DNA of 64,000 bases from Pseudoduganella violacea (GCF_014191875.1 NZ_JACHXD010000001.1:372001-436000); one strand, 5' to 3'; positions 7,570-15,577 are shown, numbered from the stretch's first letter. Translations and numbers: made by a program. Notes: generated by a model not told the origin, from the sequence alone.

Positions 7570-9585
7570 GTGAATCAGCGTGGCAAGCAGCCGCAACTGC
7601 GCAAAGCAGGACAAGGCATCCTGGCCGCCGCCATCCTGGCGGCATTCGGTTCCAGCCCGGCGTGGGCGCATGGCGAGGACGATGGCTCCGCCTTCGAACT
7701 GGGCACCATCACCATCATGGGCAAGCGCCCGCAGGCCGGCGAAGTGGGCGAAGACCAGGTGGCATCCGTGGTCAGCCGCCAGGAAATGCAGCGCTTTAAC
7801 CGCGACAATGTGGGCGACGCATTGAACCTGCTGTCCGGCGTCACGCTCTCCAACAACTCGCGCAACGAGAAGACCATCTCCGTGCGCGGCTTCGACGCGC
7901 GCCAGGTGCCGCTCTTCATCGACGGTATTCCCGTGTATGTGCCGTATGACGGCTATGTGGACTTCAACCGCTTCAGCACCGCCGACCTGGCCGCGATCCA
8001 GGTGGCGAAAGGCTTCAGCTCCGTCGCCTACGGCGCCAACACCATGGGCGGCGCCATCAACCTGATCTCGCGCAAGCCGACCAAGGCGCTCGAAGGCGAT
8101 GCCAGCATCGGCTTCGCCGAAGGCAGCGAGCGCCAGGCTTCGGCCAACGTCGGCACGCGCCAGGGCCGCTGGTATCTGCAGGCCGGCGTGTCCTGGCTGC
8201 GCAGCGACAGCTTCCCGCTGTCCTCCGACTTCCGCCCCACCGCCAGCGAGGATGGCGGCGAGCGCAATAACGCCTACCGCAAGGACAGCAAGGTTTCGCT
8301 CAAAGTCGGCTTCATACCCAACGCCAGCGACGAATACGCCGTCAGCTACTACAAGCAGGACGGCAAGAAAGGCCAGCCGCCATCGACCGATCCAACGGCG
8401 GCGCGCTACTGGAAATGGCCGTACTGGGACAAGGAAAGCCTGTACTTTATCTCCAACACGGCGCTGGGCCGCAGCGAGCTGCTGCAAGTGCGCCTCTACC
8501 ACGACCGCTACGGCAATGAGGTGGACAGCTACACCAACGGCAGCTACGCCACGCTCAAGCCCTCCGGTTCGGGCAGCGTCGGCACCGGCCGCAGCATCTA
8601 CAAGGACAAGACCAACGGCGGCTCCATCACCCTGGAATCCTCGCGCTGGGACGCGCACAGCCTGCGCCTGGTGGCCCACTTCAAATCCGACGACCACCGC
8701 GAGACGGATGCCAACGCCACCCTGAACTCCAACTTCAAGGACGAATTCCTGTCCTACGCGGTGGAAGACAATATCCAGCTCTCGCCGTCCTTCATGCTGG
8801 CGCTGGGCGCCGGCCGCCACGAGCAGCGCGCCAAGACCGTCTACAGCCTGGGCAACCCCTACTCCGTCCCAGGCCGCAAGAGCGCCAACAATCTGCAGGC
8901 GGGCCTCTACTACGACTGGAGCGGCATCGGCCGCCTGTACGCCACCGCCGCCAAGAAAACCCGCCTGCCGAAGCTGAAGGACCGCTATTCCCAGCGCCTG
9001 GGCAGCTTCATCGAAAATCCGAACCTGCAGGCGGAAGAAGCGCTCAACTACGAGATCGGCTACCAGGGCCGCGCATGGAGCGGCGCCAAGGCCGAAGCCG
9101 CGCTGTTCTACAGCGATGTGAGCGACAAGATCCAGAGCCAGCCCAATGTGGTGGGCAACAAGTCGCAGATGCGCAATATCGGCAAGGTGCACCTGTCCGG
9201 ACTGGAGCTGGGCGTCAGCGGCCAATACGCGTCGTGGCTGGAATACGGCGCCAACTTCACCTACACGGAGCTGAAAAACGTCAGCAATCCGGCCGTGAAG
9301 CTGACCGATATCCCGCGCCGCAAACTCACCGCCCACGCCCTGCTGCGTCCCATGGACCGGCTGGAGCTGATCGCCTTCATCGAGAACAATAGCGGACGCT
9401 GGGCCAACAACGCGCTGGAGCTGTCCGGTTTCACTACCGCCAACCTGAAAGCGAACTACCACTTCACGCGCCAGCTGGCGCTGGAAGCGGGCGTCAACAA
9501 CGTGGCCGACCGCAATTACGCCCTGGCTGACGGCTTCCCCAGCGCGGGCCGCAACTGGTTCGCCAATATCCGCTACCAATACTAA
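7570..9585 (+). CDS. TonB-dependent outer-membrane receptor, probably for molybdate or a Mo chelate
   Basis: A 671-residue outer-membrane receptor that would import a substrate using TonB energy. It has a signal peptide (to about residue 33), a plug domain (about 50-165, with ISVRGFDARQVPLFIDGIPV and VAYGANTMGGAINLIS) and a 22-strand-type barrel ending in an aromatic residue (NIRYQY). The GTG start at 7570 has AAGGAG six bases upstream. The substrate is inferred, not seen. Two ModE-like operators precede the gene. A molybdopterin-domain protein follows 11 bp later and then a NifQ-like gene, so molybdate, tungstate or a Mo-binding metallophore is the best guess. The usual alternatives are iron siderophores or vitamins. 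Confidence 0.8.
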   Translation: MNQRGKQPQLRKAGQGILAAAILAAFGSSPAWAHGEDDGSAFELGTITIMGKRPQAGEVGEDQVASVVSRQEMQRFNRDNVGDALNLLSGVTLSNNSRNEKTISVRGFDARQVPLFIDGIPVYVPYDGYVDFNRFSTADLAAIQVAKGFSSVAYGANTMGGAINLISRKPTKALEGDASIGFAEGSERQASANVGTRQGRWYLQAGVSWLRSDSFPLSSDFRPTASEDGGERNNAYRKDSKVSLKVGFIPNASDEYAVSYYKQDGKKGQPPSTDPTAARYWKWPYWDKESLYFISNTALGRSELLQVRLYHDRYGNEVDSYTNGSYATLKPSGSGSVGTGRSIYKDKTNGGSITLESSRWDAHSLRLVAHFKSDDHRETDANATLNSNFKDEFLSYAVEDNIQLSPSFMLALGAGRHEQRAKTVYSLGNPYSVPGRKSANNLQAGLYYDWSGIGRLYATAAKKTRLPKLKDRYSQRLGSFIENPNLQAEEALNYEIGYQGRAWSGAKAEAALFYSDVSDKIQSQPNVVGNKSQMRNIGKVHLSGLELGVSGQYASWLEYGANFTYTELKNVSNPAVKLTDIPRRKLTAHALLRPMDRLELIAFIENNSGRWANNALELSGFTTANLKANYHFTRQLALEAGVNNVADRNYALADGFPSAGRNWFANIRYQY

Positions 9586-9596
9586 GGAGAGAAAAC

Positions 9597-10163
9597 ATGA
9601 TCCAGATCCTGCGCCGCCGCGCCCTCGTCTTCGCCTTCGCCTTTGCCGCCACGGGCGCCCTGCTGCTGCCCGCCGCCGCGCTGGCCGAACACAAACCGGC
9701 CGATCCATCCAAGTACGTGACGGAGCGCGTCAGCGTCAGCGGCGCCGTGCAGCATGCGCTCACGCTGAAAGTGGACGACCTGCGCAAATTCCCGCCGCAG
9801 CAGGTCGGCGAAATGCCGCTGATCTGCCAGTCCGGCGCGAATATGGGCAAGCTGGAAAACTTCAAGGGCGTGCTGCTGCGCGATATTCTCAACAAGGCCG
9901 AACTGGTGTCGCGCGAGCATAACGACTTCAAGAAGCTGGTCATCATCGCCACCGCCAGCGATGGCTACAAAGCCGTCTTCTCCTGGAATGAGCTGTTCAA
10001 TTCCAAGCTGGGCGACGGCGTGCTAGTCTTCTTCGAGAAGGACGGCAAGCTGCTGGGCGATGACGAAGGCCGCATCGCCATGGTTTCCAGCCAGGACACG
10101 CGCAGCGGCCCGCGCCACGTGAAATGGCTGCAATCGATCGAAGTGCGCCGCATCACGGAATGA
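9597..10163 (+). CDS. Exported single-domain molybdopterin-binding (sulfite-oxidase-fold) protein
   Basis: A 188-residue protein with a basic, hydrophobic signal peptide (cleavage likely after AALA, about residue 30). The single domain resembles the Oxidored_molyb fold of sulfite oxidase and YedY. The segment PLICQSG carries a Cys at the place where that fold ligates molybdenum, and GVLLRDIL and SSQDTRSGPRHVKW are family-typical. No heme, dimerisation or second catalytic domain is present, so it is much smaller than sulfite oxidase. It could be a reduced periplasmic oxidoreductase or a Mo/cofactor-binding protein. It sits 11 bp after the receptor gene with its own AAGGAG, and its stop overlaps the next start (ATGA), indicating one operon. 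Confidence 0.75.
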   Translation: MIQILRRRALVFAFAFAATGALLLPAAALAEHKPADPSKYVTERVSVSGAVQHALTLKVDDLRKFPPQQVGEMPLICQSGANMGKLENFKGVLLRDILNKAELVSREHNDFKKLVIIATASDGYKAVFSWNELFNSKLGDGVLVFFEKDGKLLGDDEGRIAMVSSQDTRSGPRHVKWLQSIEVRRITE

Positions 10164-10774
10164 GCGCCTCCACCGGCCATGGCGCTGGCCTGCCCGTCGG
10201 CGCGGGTGGATCGTCTGCCGCGCCAGCGCCGCGCGATCCCGCCGCCTTGATGGCGGCGGCCGTCGCGGGCGTGCTGCGCCACGCCGCCCAGGGCGAACTG
10301 CCGCCGTTCGCCCGCACCCTGGGGCTGCCGCAGGCGGAGCTGGCGGCCATGGTAGCCAGCTGCCTGCCGCCGCCGGCCAAGGAGGAAGCCCATCCATGGC
10401 CCGGCGCCGTGTCATCCGCCAAATACCGGGCCATCGCCGACAGCACGCCGGCCGTGTTCCGGGATCTCAGCGCCCTGCTGCTGGCAAACCGCAGTGCCGC
10501 AGTGAATGAGCGCCACACCGCCTGGGCCGCGCGCGCCATCGCCGCCGCCAGTCTTGGCGGCCGCCACCTATGGCAGGATCTGGGACTGAATGGACGACAG
10601 GAAGTCTCCGCCCTGCTGCGCCACTACTTCGATCCCCTCTTCCAGCGCAATACGCGCGACCTCAAATGGAAGCGCTTCCTCTACCTGGAGCTGGGCGCGG
10701 CGCAAGGCATTCCCGAACTGCGTCCGCCCAAATGCCTGAACTGCGACCAGTACCGCGCCTGCTTCCCGCTCTAG
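10160..10774 (+). CDS. NifQ-like protein (molybdenum-handling)
   Basis: A 204-residue protein. Its C-terminal half follows the NifQ pattern: HLWQDLGL, a conserved acidic/aromatic helix, N-x3-(L)KWKRFLY, then C-x2-C-x5-C-F at the end (PPKCLNCDQYRACF). NifQ donates molybdenum to nitrogenase cofactor assembly through a Mo-Fe-S cluster held by C-x4-C-x2-C-x5-C. Here the first Cys of that motif is replaced by Leu, leaving three. No nif gene is visible. The N-terminal part is Ala/Pro-rich. The ATG at 10160 overlaps the previous stop, which gives translational coupling. I infer a role in intracellular Mo delivery or storage unrelated to nitrogenase. Confidence 0.75.
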   Translation: MSASTGHGAGLPVGAGGSSAAPAPRDPAALMAAAVAGVLRHAAQGELPPFARTLGLPQAELAAMVASCLPPPAKEEAHPWPGAVSSAKYRAIADSTPAVFRDLSALLLANRSAAVNERHTAWAARAIAAASLGGRHLWQDLGLNGRQEVSALLRHYFDPLFQRNTRDLKWKRFLYLELGAAQGIPELRPPKCLNCDQYRACFPL

Positions 10775-10896
10775 CACAGCGTTAACAGACTAGCGATGGA
10801 CAGCACATTCTCCGGCCGCAGCATGGTCAGCACCGCCCAGCCGCATAAGGCGCACAGCAGACCGATAAAACACAGCAGGGCAGCGCGCGCCTTCAT
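10771..10896 (-). CDS. 41-residue single-TM protein coupled to an MFS gene
   Basis: ATG at 10896-10894 overlaps the TGA of the upstream MFS gene (ATGA). The frame runs 41 codons to TAG at 10773-10771. It encodes a short basic N-terminus (MKARAALLCF), one hydrophobic segment (about residues 6-26) containing several Cys, and a short tail. The stop lies in the palindrome CTAG, which also supplies the stop of the convergent nifQ-like gene. Translational coupling and membrane character suggest an accessory subunit of the transporter, but I know of no family for it. Confidence 0.5.
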   Translation of the reverse strand: MKARAALLCFIGLLCALCGWAVLTMLRPENVLSIASLLTLC

Positions 10897-12092
10897 GCCG
10901 GCTGCACGCGCGCCACGGCGCGGTCATCGATAGGCCAATGCAGCGCCGCCGCCACGAGGCCTAGCACGATGGCGCCGATCCACACCGCGTCATAGGAACG
11001 CGTCGCCTCGAACACCACGCCACCCAGCCACACCCCGAGGAAGCTGCCGATCTGGTGGCCCACAAAGACCAGGCCAAACAGCGTCGAAATATACTGCACG
11101 CCGAATACCTGTGACACCAGCCCGTTCGTCAGCGGCACGGTCCCCAGCCACAGCGCGCCCATGATGAAGGCAAACAGATAGATGCTGGCGTGGCTGACCG
11201 GCAGCACGAAGAACAGCAACATGGCCGCGGAGCGCAGCAGATACAGATACGCCAGAAGATGCTTGCGCCGGTAGCTATTCCCCAGCAAGCCGCACAGATA
11301 GGTGCCGCCCACATTCGCCAGCGCCACGATGGCCAGCGCCGCCACGCCGGTGTGCGCGTTGAAACCCTTATCCAGCAAATACGCCGGAAAATGGCTGGCG
11401 ATAAAAGCCAGCTGGAAGCCGCAGGCCAGGAAGCCCAGATTCAGCAGCCAGAAACCGCGATGCGACAGCGCCTCGCGTATCGCCTGCCCCATGCGCTGCC
11501 CCTTCTGCTGCACTGCCGCCAGCGCGCCGCCATCGTTCAAGCCCGCCGCCAGCGGCGCAGCCATCGCCAGCAGCACGGCAATGGCCAGCAAGGCGCCCAT
11601 CCAGCCCAGCGTATCGATCAGGCCCTGCGCCCCCGGCACCATCAAGAACTGCCCTACCCCGCCCGCCGCGCCGGCCAGTCCCAGCGCCCAACCGCGTTTT
11701 TGCGGCGCCACGATGCGGCTCAAGGCGCCATACACCGTGCCGAAGGTCGTCCCCGACAGCGCCAGCCCGATCAGCAAGCCGCCGCTCAGCGCCAATTCCG
11801 TGCTGCTGCGCGCATACGCCATCAAACACAGTCCCAAGGCATACAGCAGACAGCCCGCCAGCAGCACGCGCAGCGAGCCGAAACGGTCGGCCAATATGCC
11901 CGTCAAAGGCTGGGCCAGTCCCCAGACCAGGTTTTGCAGAGCCAGGGCGAGCGCGAACTGCTCCCGGCTCCAACCTCGCGCACCGGTCATCGGCAGCATG
12001 AACAGGCCCTGGACATGGCGCATCCCCAGCGCCAGGCCGATGATGACCCCACCGCAGATCACGGCGGCCAAAGGCGATTTCAATATCTTCAC
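10893..12092 (-). CDS. MFS transporter, monocarboxylate/OFA-like
   Basis: A 399-residue inner-membrane carrier with twelve predicted helices. MRHVQGLFMLPMTGARGWSREQFALALALQNLVWG at the N-terminus and the motif A loop GILADRFGSLRV are typical of the monocarboxylate-porter-like branch. The start is GTG at 12092, with GGGAG seven bases upstream. The divergent region toward the DUF2917 gene holds a perfect 15-bp inverted repeat lying roughly midway between the two starts, so a common regulator is plausible. The substrate is unknown; organic acids are a family-level guess. Confidence 0.8.
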   Translation of the reverse strand: MKILKSPLAAVICGGVIIGLALGMRHVQGLFMLPMTGARGWSREQFALALALQNLVWGLAQPLTGILADRFGSLRVLLAGCLLYALGLCLMAYARSSTELALSGGLLIGLALSGTTFGTVYGALSRIVAPQKRGWALGLAGAAGGVGQFLMVPGAQGLIDTLGWMGALLAIAVLLAMAAPLAAGLNDGGALAAVQQKGQRMGQAIREALSHRGFWLLNLGFLACGFQLAFIASHFPAYLLDKGFNAHTGVAALAIVALANVGGTYLCGLLGNSYRRKHLLAYLYLLRSAAMLLFFVLPVSHASIYLFAFIMGALWLGTVPLTNGLVSQVFGVQYISTLFGLVFVGHQIGSFLGVWLGGVVFEATRSYDAVWIGAIVLGLVAAALHWPIDDRAVARVQPA

Positions 12093-12165
12093 AAGCGACT
12101 CCCAAAGAGCAACAAAGCATGCCCCAGTATAGGAATTTCAGACGCCGGCGCGAGCGCTGATTTCG

Positions 12166-12200
12166 CATGCCATCCATGCGCTGTACGCATGGATGGCATG
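12166..12200. promoter_or_regulatory. Perfect 15-bp inverted repeat, putative LysR operator
   Basis: CATGCCATCCATGCG (12166-12180), five bases, then CGCATGGATGGCATG (12186-12200). The inner core ATCCATGCG-N5-CGCATGGAT recurs at 13692-13714 in front of the nearby LysR gene. It lies about 73 bp from each of the divergent starts at 12092 and 12273. Confidence 0.65.
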
Positions 12201-12272
12201 AACCGAAAACGCTTGAACGGATGCGCCGGCCGCAGCAGAATGGAAACATCGCCAACAGCAGGAGAGGATGTC

Positions 12273-12608
12273 ATGAAGATAGCCGCGATGCTGCGACACT
12301 GGCCGCGCGCGCAACTGGAAGTCGGCGGCCGCCTGACGCTCGAAATGGCGCAGGAAAGCGTGCCGGGAAAAAGCACGCCCGGCATGGCGCTGGGGCTGCG
12401 TCCACGCGAAAGCGCCCGGCTGGCGCTGGACGGCGCCCTGCGCGTACGCTGCGTCGCCGGCATCCTCTGGATCGTCGGCGCCGACTGCGAAGACCACATC
12501 CTGCAAGCCGGCCAAGCCGCCCTGCTCAGCAAGCACGGCCTGCACCACCTCAGCAGCCTCACCCGCGATGCCCCCGTCACCTTCGAACTGCGCCTCGAAC
12601 CCGCTTGA
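12273..12608 (+). CDS. DUF2917 family protein
   Basis: A small 111-residue cytoplasmic protein with no signal or membrane segment. The central part (LGLRPRESARLALDGALRVRCVAGILWIVGADCEDHILQAGQAALLSKHGLHHL) follows the DUF2917 pattern of an antiparallel beta fold with a W(V/I) turn and a D-x(4)-L-x-A-G motif, reminiscent of a cupin-like barrel. Family function is unknown. The ATG at 12273 has GGAGAGG upstream. DUF2917 genes commonly neighbour LysR genes. Here the LysR gene lies downstream in convergent orientation, and both promoters carry the same palindrome. Confidence 0.7.
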   Translation: MKIAAMLRHWPRAQLEVGGRLTLEMAQESVPGKSTPGMALGLRPRESARLALDGALRVRCVAGILWIVGADCEDHILQAGQAALLSKHGLHHLSSLTRDAPVTFELRLEPA

Positions 12609-12620
12609 TTTGATCCACAT

Positions 12621-12739
12621 CAAACAATGTCCACCCTGGTGTCAGGCACCAGAGTAGGACATTCTTTGATTTAAATCAGTAAATGTCCCACCCTGGTGCC
12701 TCGGCGGCCCCGCCTGACACCAGGGTGGGACATTGTTTG
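12621..12739. repeat. Compound palindromic intergenic repeat (BIME-like)
   Basis: CAAACAATGTCC-ACCCTGGTGTCAGG (12621-12646) is the inverse of 12713-12739, differing by one missing C. Two further degenerate copies of AATGTCCcACCCTGGTGcC lie between them in alternating orientation (about 12647-12672 inverted, 12674-12700 direct). The block fills the gap between two converging genes and touches the LysR stop codon. It behaves like a mosaic of REP-type units and could also act as a bidirectional terminator. Confidence 0.75.
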
Positions 12740-12741
12740 AT

Positions 12742-13635
12742 TTAGCGCAAACTGTGGAGGAGCCAGTCGCGGAAGTGGCGGACTTCTTCGCGCGGTTCGG
12801 GGACGGCTTGCAGCAGCCAGTAGGCGTAGTCGGGCACGCCCTGGGGGACGGAGGCCAGGGCTTGCAGCCGCCCATCCTTGAGCATGTTCTGGATCAGCGG
12901 CAGCCGGCCGAGCGCGACGCCGTGCCCTTCCAGCGCGGCCTGGATGATCTGGTCGTATTGGTGGAAGTAGAGGAAGCCTTTGGCGCGCAGGCCGGGCGCC
13001 TTGCGTTCCAGCCAGTAGGACCAGCGCAGCCACGGCCGGCTATTCCTTTCCAGGTCGAGCAGCACTTCGCTGAGCAGGCCGCGCGGGTGGGCCAGCACGC
13101 GCTGGGCGACGGCGGGACTGGCCACCGGCACGATCTGTTCATCGAACAGGTGCCGCGCATTGGGGCCGGCCTGGGCGGCGGCGCTGTAGCGGATGGCCAG
13201 GTCGATGTCTTCCTGCGCCAGGTCTTCGACGCGGTTGTTGGCCGCCAGCCTGACGTCGATATCGGGATGGGCGGCCTGGAAGGCGCCCAGGCGCGGCAGG
13301 ATCCAGAGCGAGGCCACGCCGATGCTGGCCGATATCGTCACCGTGCGCGGACGGATTTCCTCGCGCAGCGATTCGCTCAGCTCGGCCAGCTTGTCCATCC
13401 ACGGCGAGCAGAGACGGAACAGCTGTTCGCCCGCCATGGTCAGCGTGATGCTGCGGTTGCTGCGCGTGAACAGCTGGGCGCCGAGGCGCTCTTCCAGCGT
13501 CTGGATCTGGCGGCTCACTGCCGATTGCGTCAGGCATAAATCGTCGGCTGCCTGTGTGATGCTGAGGCGGCGCGCGGCGGCGACAAAGCCGCGCAGCGCA
13601 TCGAGCGGCGGCAGGGCGATCAGGGGATGGCGCAT
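12742..13635 (-). CDS. LysR-family regulator, GcvA-like
   Basis: A 297-residue regulator beginning MRHPLIALPPLDALRGFVAAARRLSITQAADDLCLTQSAVSRQIQTLEERLG, the leader and helix-turn-helix typical of the GcvA/AmpR branch. The effector domain starts near residue 95. The 13635 ATG fits family alignment; upstream in-frame codons offer only TTG. Its promoter carries ATCCATGCG-N5-CGCATGGAT, the same core found between the MFS and DUF2917 genes, so it likely regulates itself and that pair. The ligand is unknown. Confidence 0.85.
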   Translation of the reverse strand: MRHPLIALPPLDALRGFVAAARRLSITQAADDLCLTQSAVSRQIQTLEERLGAQLFTRSNRSITLTMAGEQLFRLCSPWMDKLAELSESLREEIRPRTVTISASIGVASLWILPRLGAFQAAHPDIDVRLAANNRVEDLAQEDIDLAIRYSAAAQAGPNARHLFDEQIVPVASPAVAQRVLAHPRGLLSEVLLDLERNSRPWLRWSYWLERKAPGLRAKGFLYFHQYDQIIQAALEGHGVALGRLPLIQNMLKDGRLQALASVPQGVPDYAYWLLQAVPEPREEVRHFRDWLLHSLR

Positions 13636-13691
13636 GATGCGTTCTGGCTGGCGGTAAAGTCCGCATTGTATGCGCAAACCAGGCAGCGGTC

Positions 13692-13714
13692 ATCCATGCG
13701 TTTGGCGCATGGAT
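13692..13714. promoter_or_regulatory. Palindromic operator upstream of LysR gene
   Basis: ATCCATGCG (13692-13700), TTTGG, CGCATGGAT (13706-13714), centred about 68 bp before the LysR start. It has the same arms and the same 5-bp spacer as the inner core of the repeat at 12166-12200. Confidence 0.65.
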
Positions 13715-13726
13715 AAAATCACCTCT

Positions 13727-15538
13727 TCAAAGTAGGGAGCGAGCCTGCCGCCCGCGCTCGGCCAGCGCCGCCAGCGTCTCGCCCTGCTCGGCGGCCTTGC
13801 TTTCCATTTGCCGCAGTTCGCTTTCCAGCGCCGCCACCCGCAGCGCATGCAGGTCCAGCCCGATCTGATGGGCCGTGTAGTGCAGCACTTCGCATTCGTC
13901 GGGGCGGTAAGCCAGGCCGTCGGCCTTGGCGCCGACCACGATAAAGCCGTTCAGCGCGCCGCGATGGCCCATGGGCAGGGCGATTTCGCCGCGCATGGCG
14001 GTGCCGACCTGCTTGAACAGCAGCGCATCCATCTCGGCGCGCAGGGCGGGCAGCATGGCGTCGCTTTCGGCCACCGCCAAGGGCACGCCGGCCAGGGTGC
14101 TGGTGGCCAGCGTGTATTCGCCGCCGGCCTGGCGCAGGTAGATGGCGCAGCCGGCCTGGCCGGTGAAGTTGTCCACCGCCGCGCGGCAGGAGGCCAGCAG
14201 CGCATCCATGGCCGTGATGTGTTCCGCTTCCTCGACGTAGTGACGCAACTGGTTTTCCTTTGCATGCCACTTGCTGAAGAAGATGCGCCGCATCCAGCGT
14301 TCGATATGCCGGTGCAGCTGGTGCAGCAGCAGGTAGCCGACCAGCACCGTGGCCGTGAACAAGGCCATGCTGTGCTGCGGTCCGCCGCCTTTGAGCAGCG
14401 TCTTGGCCAGCCATTCCATGCAGCCCACCAGCGCGAGCAGCAGGATGGACAGCACGGTGTACACCAGCATGCGGTGCACCGCGAAGTCGAAGCTGAACAC
14501 GCGCACGCGCAGCACCGCATAGGCCAGCCCCATATACATCAGCAACTGGCCGCTGACGGCGGCGAAGGCCGTGATGCGCATGCCGTTGTAGCTCGCGTCC
14601 AGCGCGGGGATGAAGGCCAGCATGCCCGGCACGGCGCCCGTCAGGAAGGAGGCCATCAGCCAGACGTGGCGCTGCCGTATCTCGCCATGCGTGGCCTGCC
14701 AGCCGTGATACAGGCTGGTGATGGTCAGTCCCAGGCCGCCGCTAATCGAGAGGAAGATCATGAGCCACAGCAGCGGCGCCTCGTGGCCCAGCGCGAACCA
14801 GCAGGAATAGGCGGCGGTGCCGACAGCCAGCGTGCCGTACACGGGCCGGCTGCGCGTCAGCCAGCGCCGCAAGCCTTGCTGGGCGTAGGGCTGGTAGAGC
14901 AGGGCGAAGCACACGCACCAGTACCACACCAGCGGATAGGTGGTGAGGTTGGCGGCCTTGCTGAAGCGGTAGAAGAAGCTCGGCGGCGAGTAGTTGAAGG
15001 TGAAGAAGTACATCAGGCTCAATGCCGCGAAGACGGCCGCCAGGTAGCGGTAGCAGCGCACCTCGGCGCGCTTGAAGCCGATCAGGAGGCTGAACAGGAT
15101 GGAGGTCGCGCCCACCAGGAAGCGTCCCCAGTAATCGAATTGTTCAGCGAAGGTGGGCCGCGCGGCCTGCGCCGCCAGCCGCAGATGGCGTTCGCTGTCG
15201 CCGCGGTACAGGGTCAGGCCGACCGGCTCGCCGACCAGGAATTTGCGCCAGCGGTCCAGCGGGCGGTCGAATTTGAGCTTGTCGCCGGGCTGGGCGCCGG
15301 CCGCCCGCAGCGGCGAATCGGGCGCCAGTTCCAGGATGGTCAGGTAGTGGCTGGATTGCGCTTCTTCGCTTTCGCCCAGCTGGTCGTTCAGGCGCGCGCC
15401 CAAGCTGCCCTGGCGGCCATCGATCAGCAGGGCAGGGATGCCGGCGCTCAATTCAAATACCAGGAGTAGGGCCGAGCTTAAGGCCAGGGCCGCGATCAGC
15501 CATTTCCACAGGCTGGAAGCAAGGCGTGTGCGCGTCAT
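13727..15538 (-). CDS. PDZ / multi-TM / GAF-like membrane sensor without an output domain
   Basis: A 603-residue protein. Order: an N-terminal TM, a periplasmic PDZ-like segment (about residues 60-130, TILELAPDSPLRAAGAQPGDKLKF), about eight TM helices (about 140-410), a short cytoplasmic linker, a GAF-like domain (about 430-560) and a C-terminal coiled coil rich in Ala/Glu/Arg. The architecture resembles the N-terminal two-thirds of some sensor kinases, but no histidine, ATPase or GGDEF motif follows. The 15538 start has GAGG eight bases upstream and is served by a strong sigma-70 promoter. A sensory role is inferred, possibly feeding the hybrid kinase encoded just upstream on the same strand. 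Confidence 0.6.
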   Translation of the reverse strand: MTRTRLASSLWKWLIAALALSSALLLVFELSAGIPALLIDGRQGSLGARLNDQLGESEEAQSSHYLTILELAPDSPLRAAGAQPGDKLKFDRPLDRWRKFLVGEPVGLTLYRGDSERHLRLAAQAARPTFAEQFDYWGRFLVGATSILFSLLIGFKRAEVRCYRYLAAVFAALSLMYFFTFNYSPPSFFYRFSKAANLTTYPLVWYWCVCFALLYQPYAQQGLRRWLTRSRPVYGTLAVGTAAYSCWFALGHEAPLLWLMIFLSISGGLGLTITSLYHGWQATHGEIRQRHVWLMASFLTGAVPGMLAFIPALDASYNGMRITAFAAVSGQLLMYMGLAYAVLRVRVFSFDFAVHRMLVYTVLSILLLALVGCMEWLAKTLLKGGGPQHSMALFTATVLVGYLLLHQLHRHIERWMRRIFFSKWHAKENQLRHYVEEAEHITAMDALLASCRAAVDNFTGQAGCAIYLRQAGGEYTLATSTLAGVPLAVAESDAMLPALRAEMDALLFKQVGTAMRGEIALPMGHRGALNGFIVVGAKADGLAYRPDECEVLHYTAHQIGLDLHALRVAALESELRQMESKAAEQGETLAALAERGRQARSLL

Positions 15539-15577
15539 GAGGTCCTCGCTTTTGTTCTTGTTATGGGATGCCATTAA

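Noticed and set aside
7534-9708. 724-codon frame on the minus strand opposite the TonB receptor
   Set aside because: It is antisense to a clear receptor gene, has compositionally biased translation and would run through both the ModE box and the receptor promoter.
12671-13033. Minus-strand frame running from the compound repeat into lysR
   Set aside because: It reads through the palindromic repeat and out of frame with the regulator, so it is not a gene.
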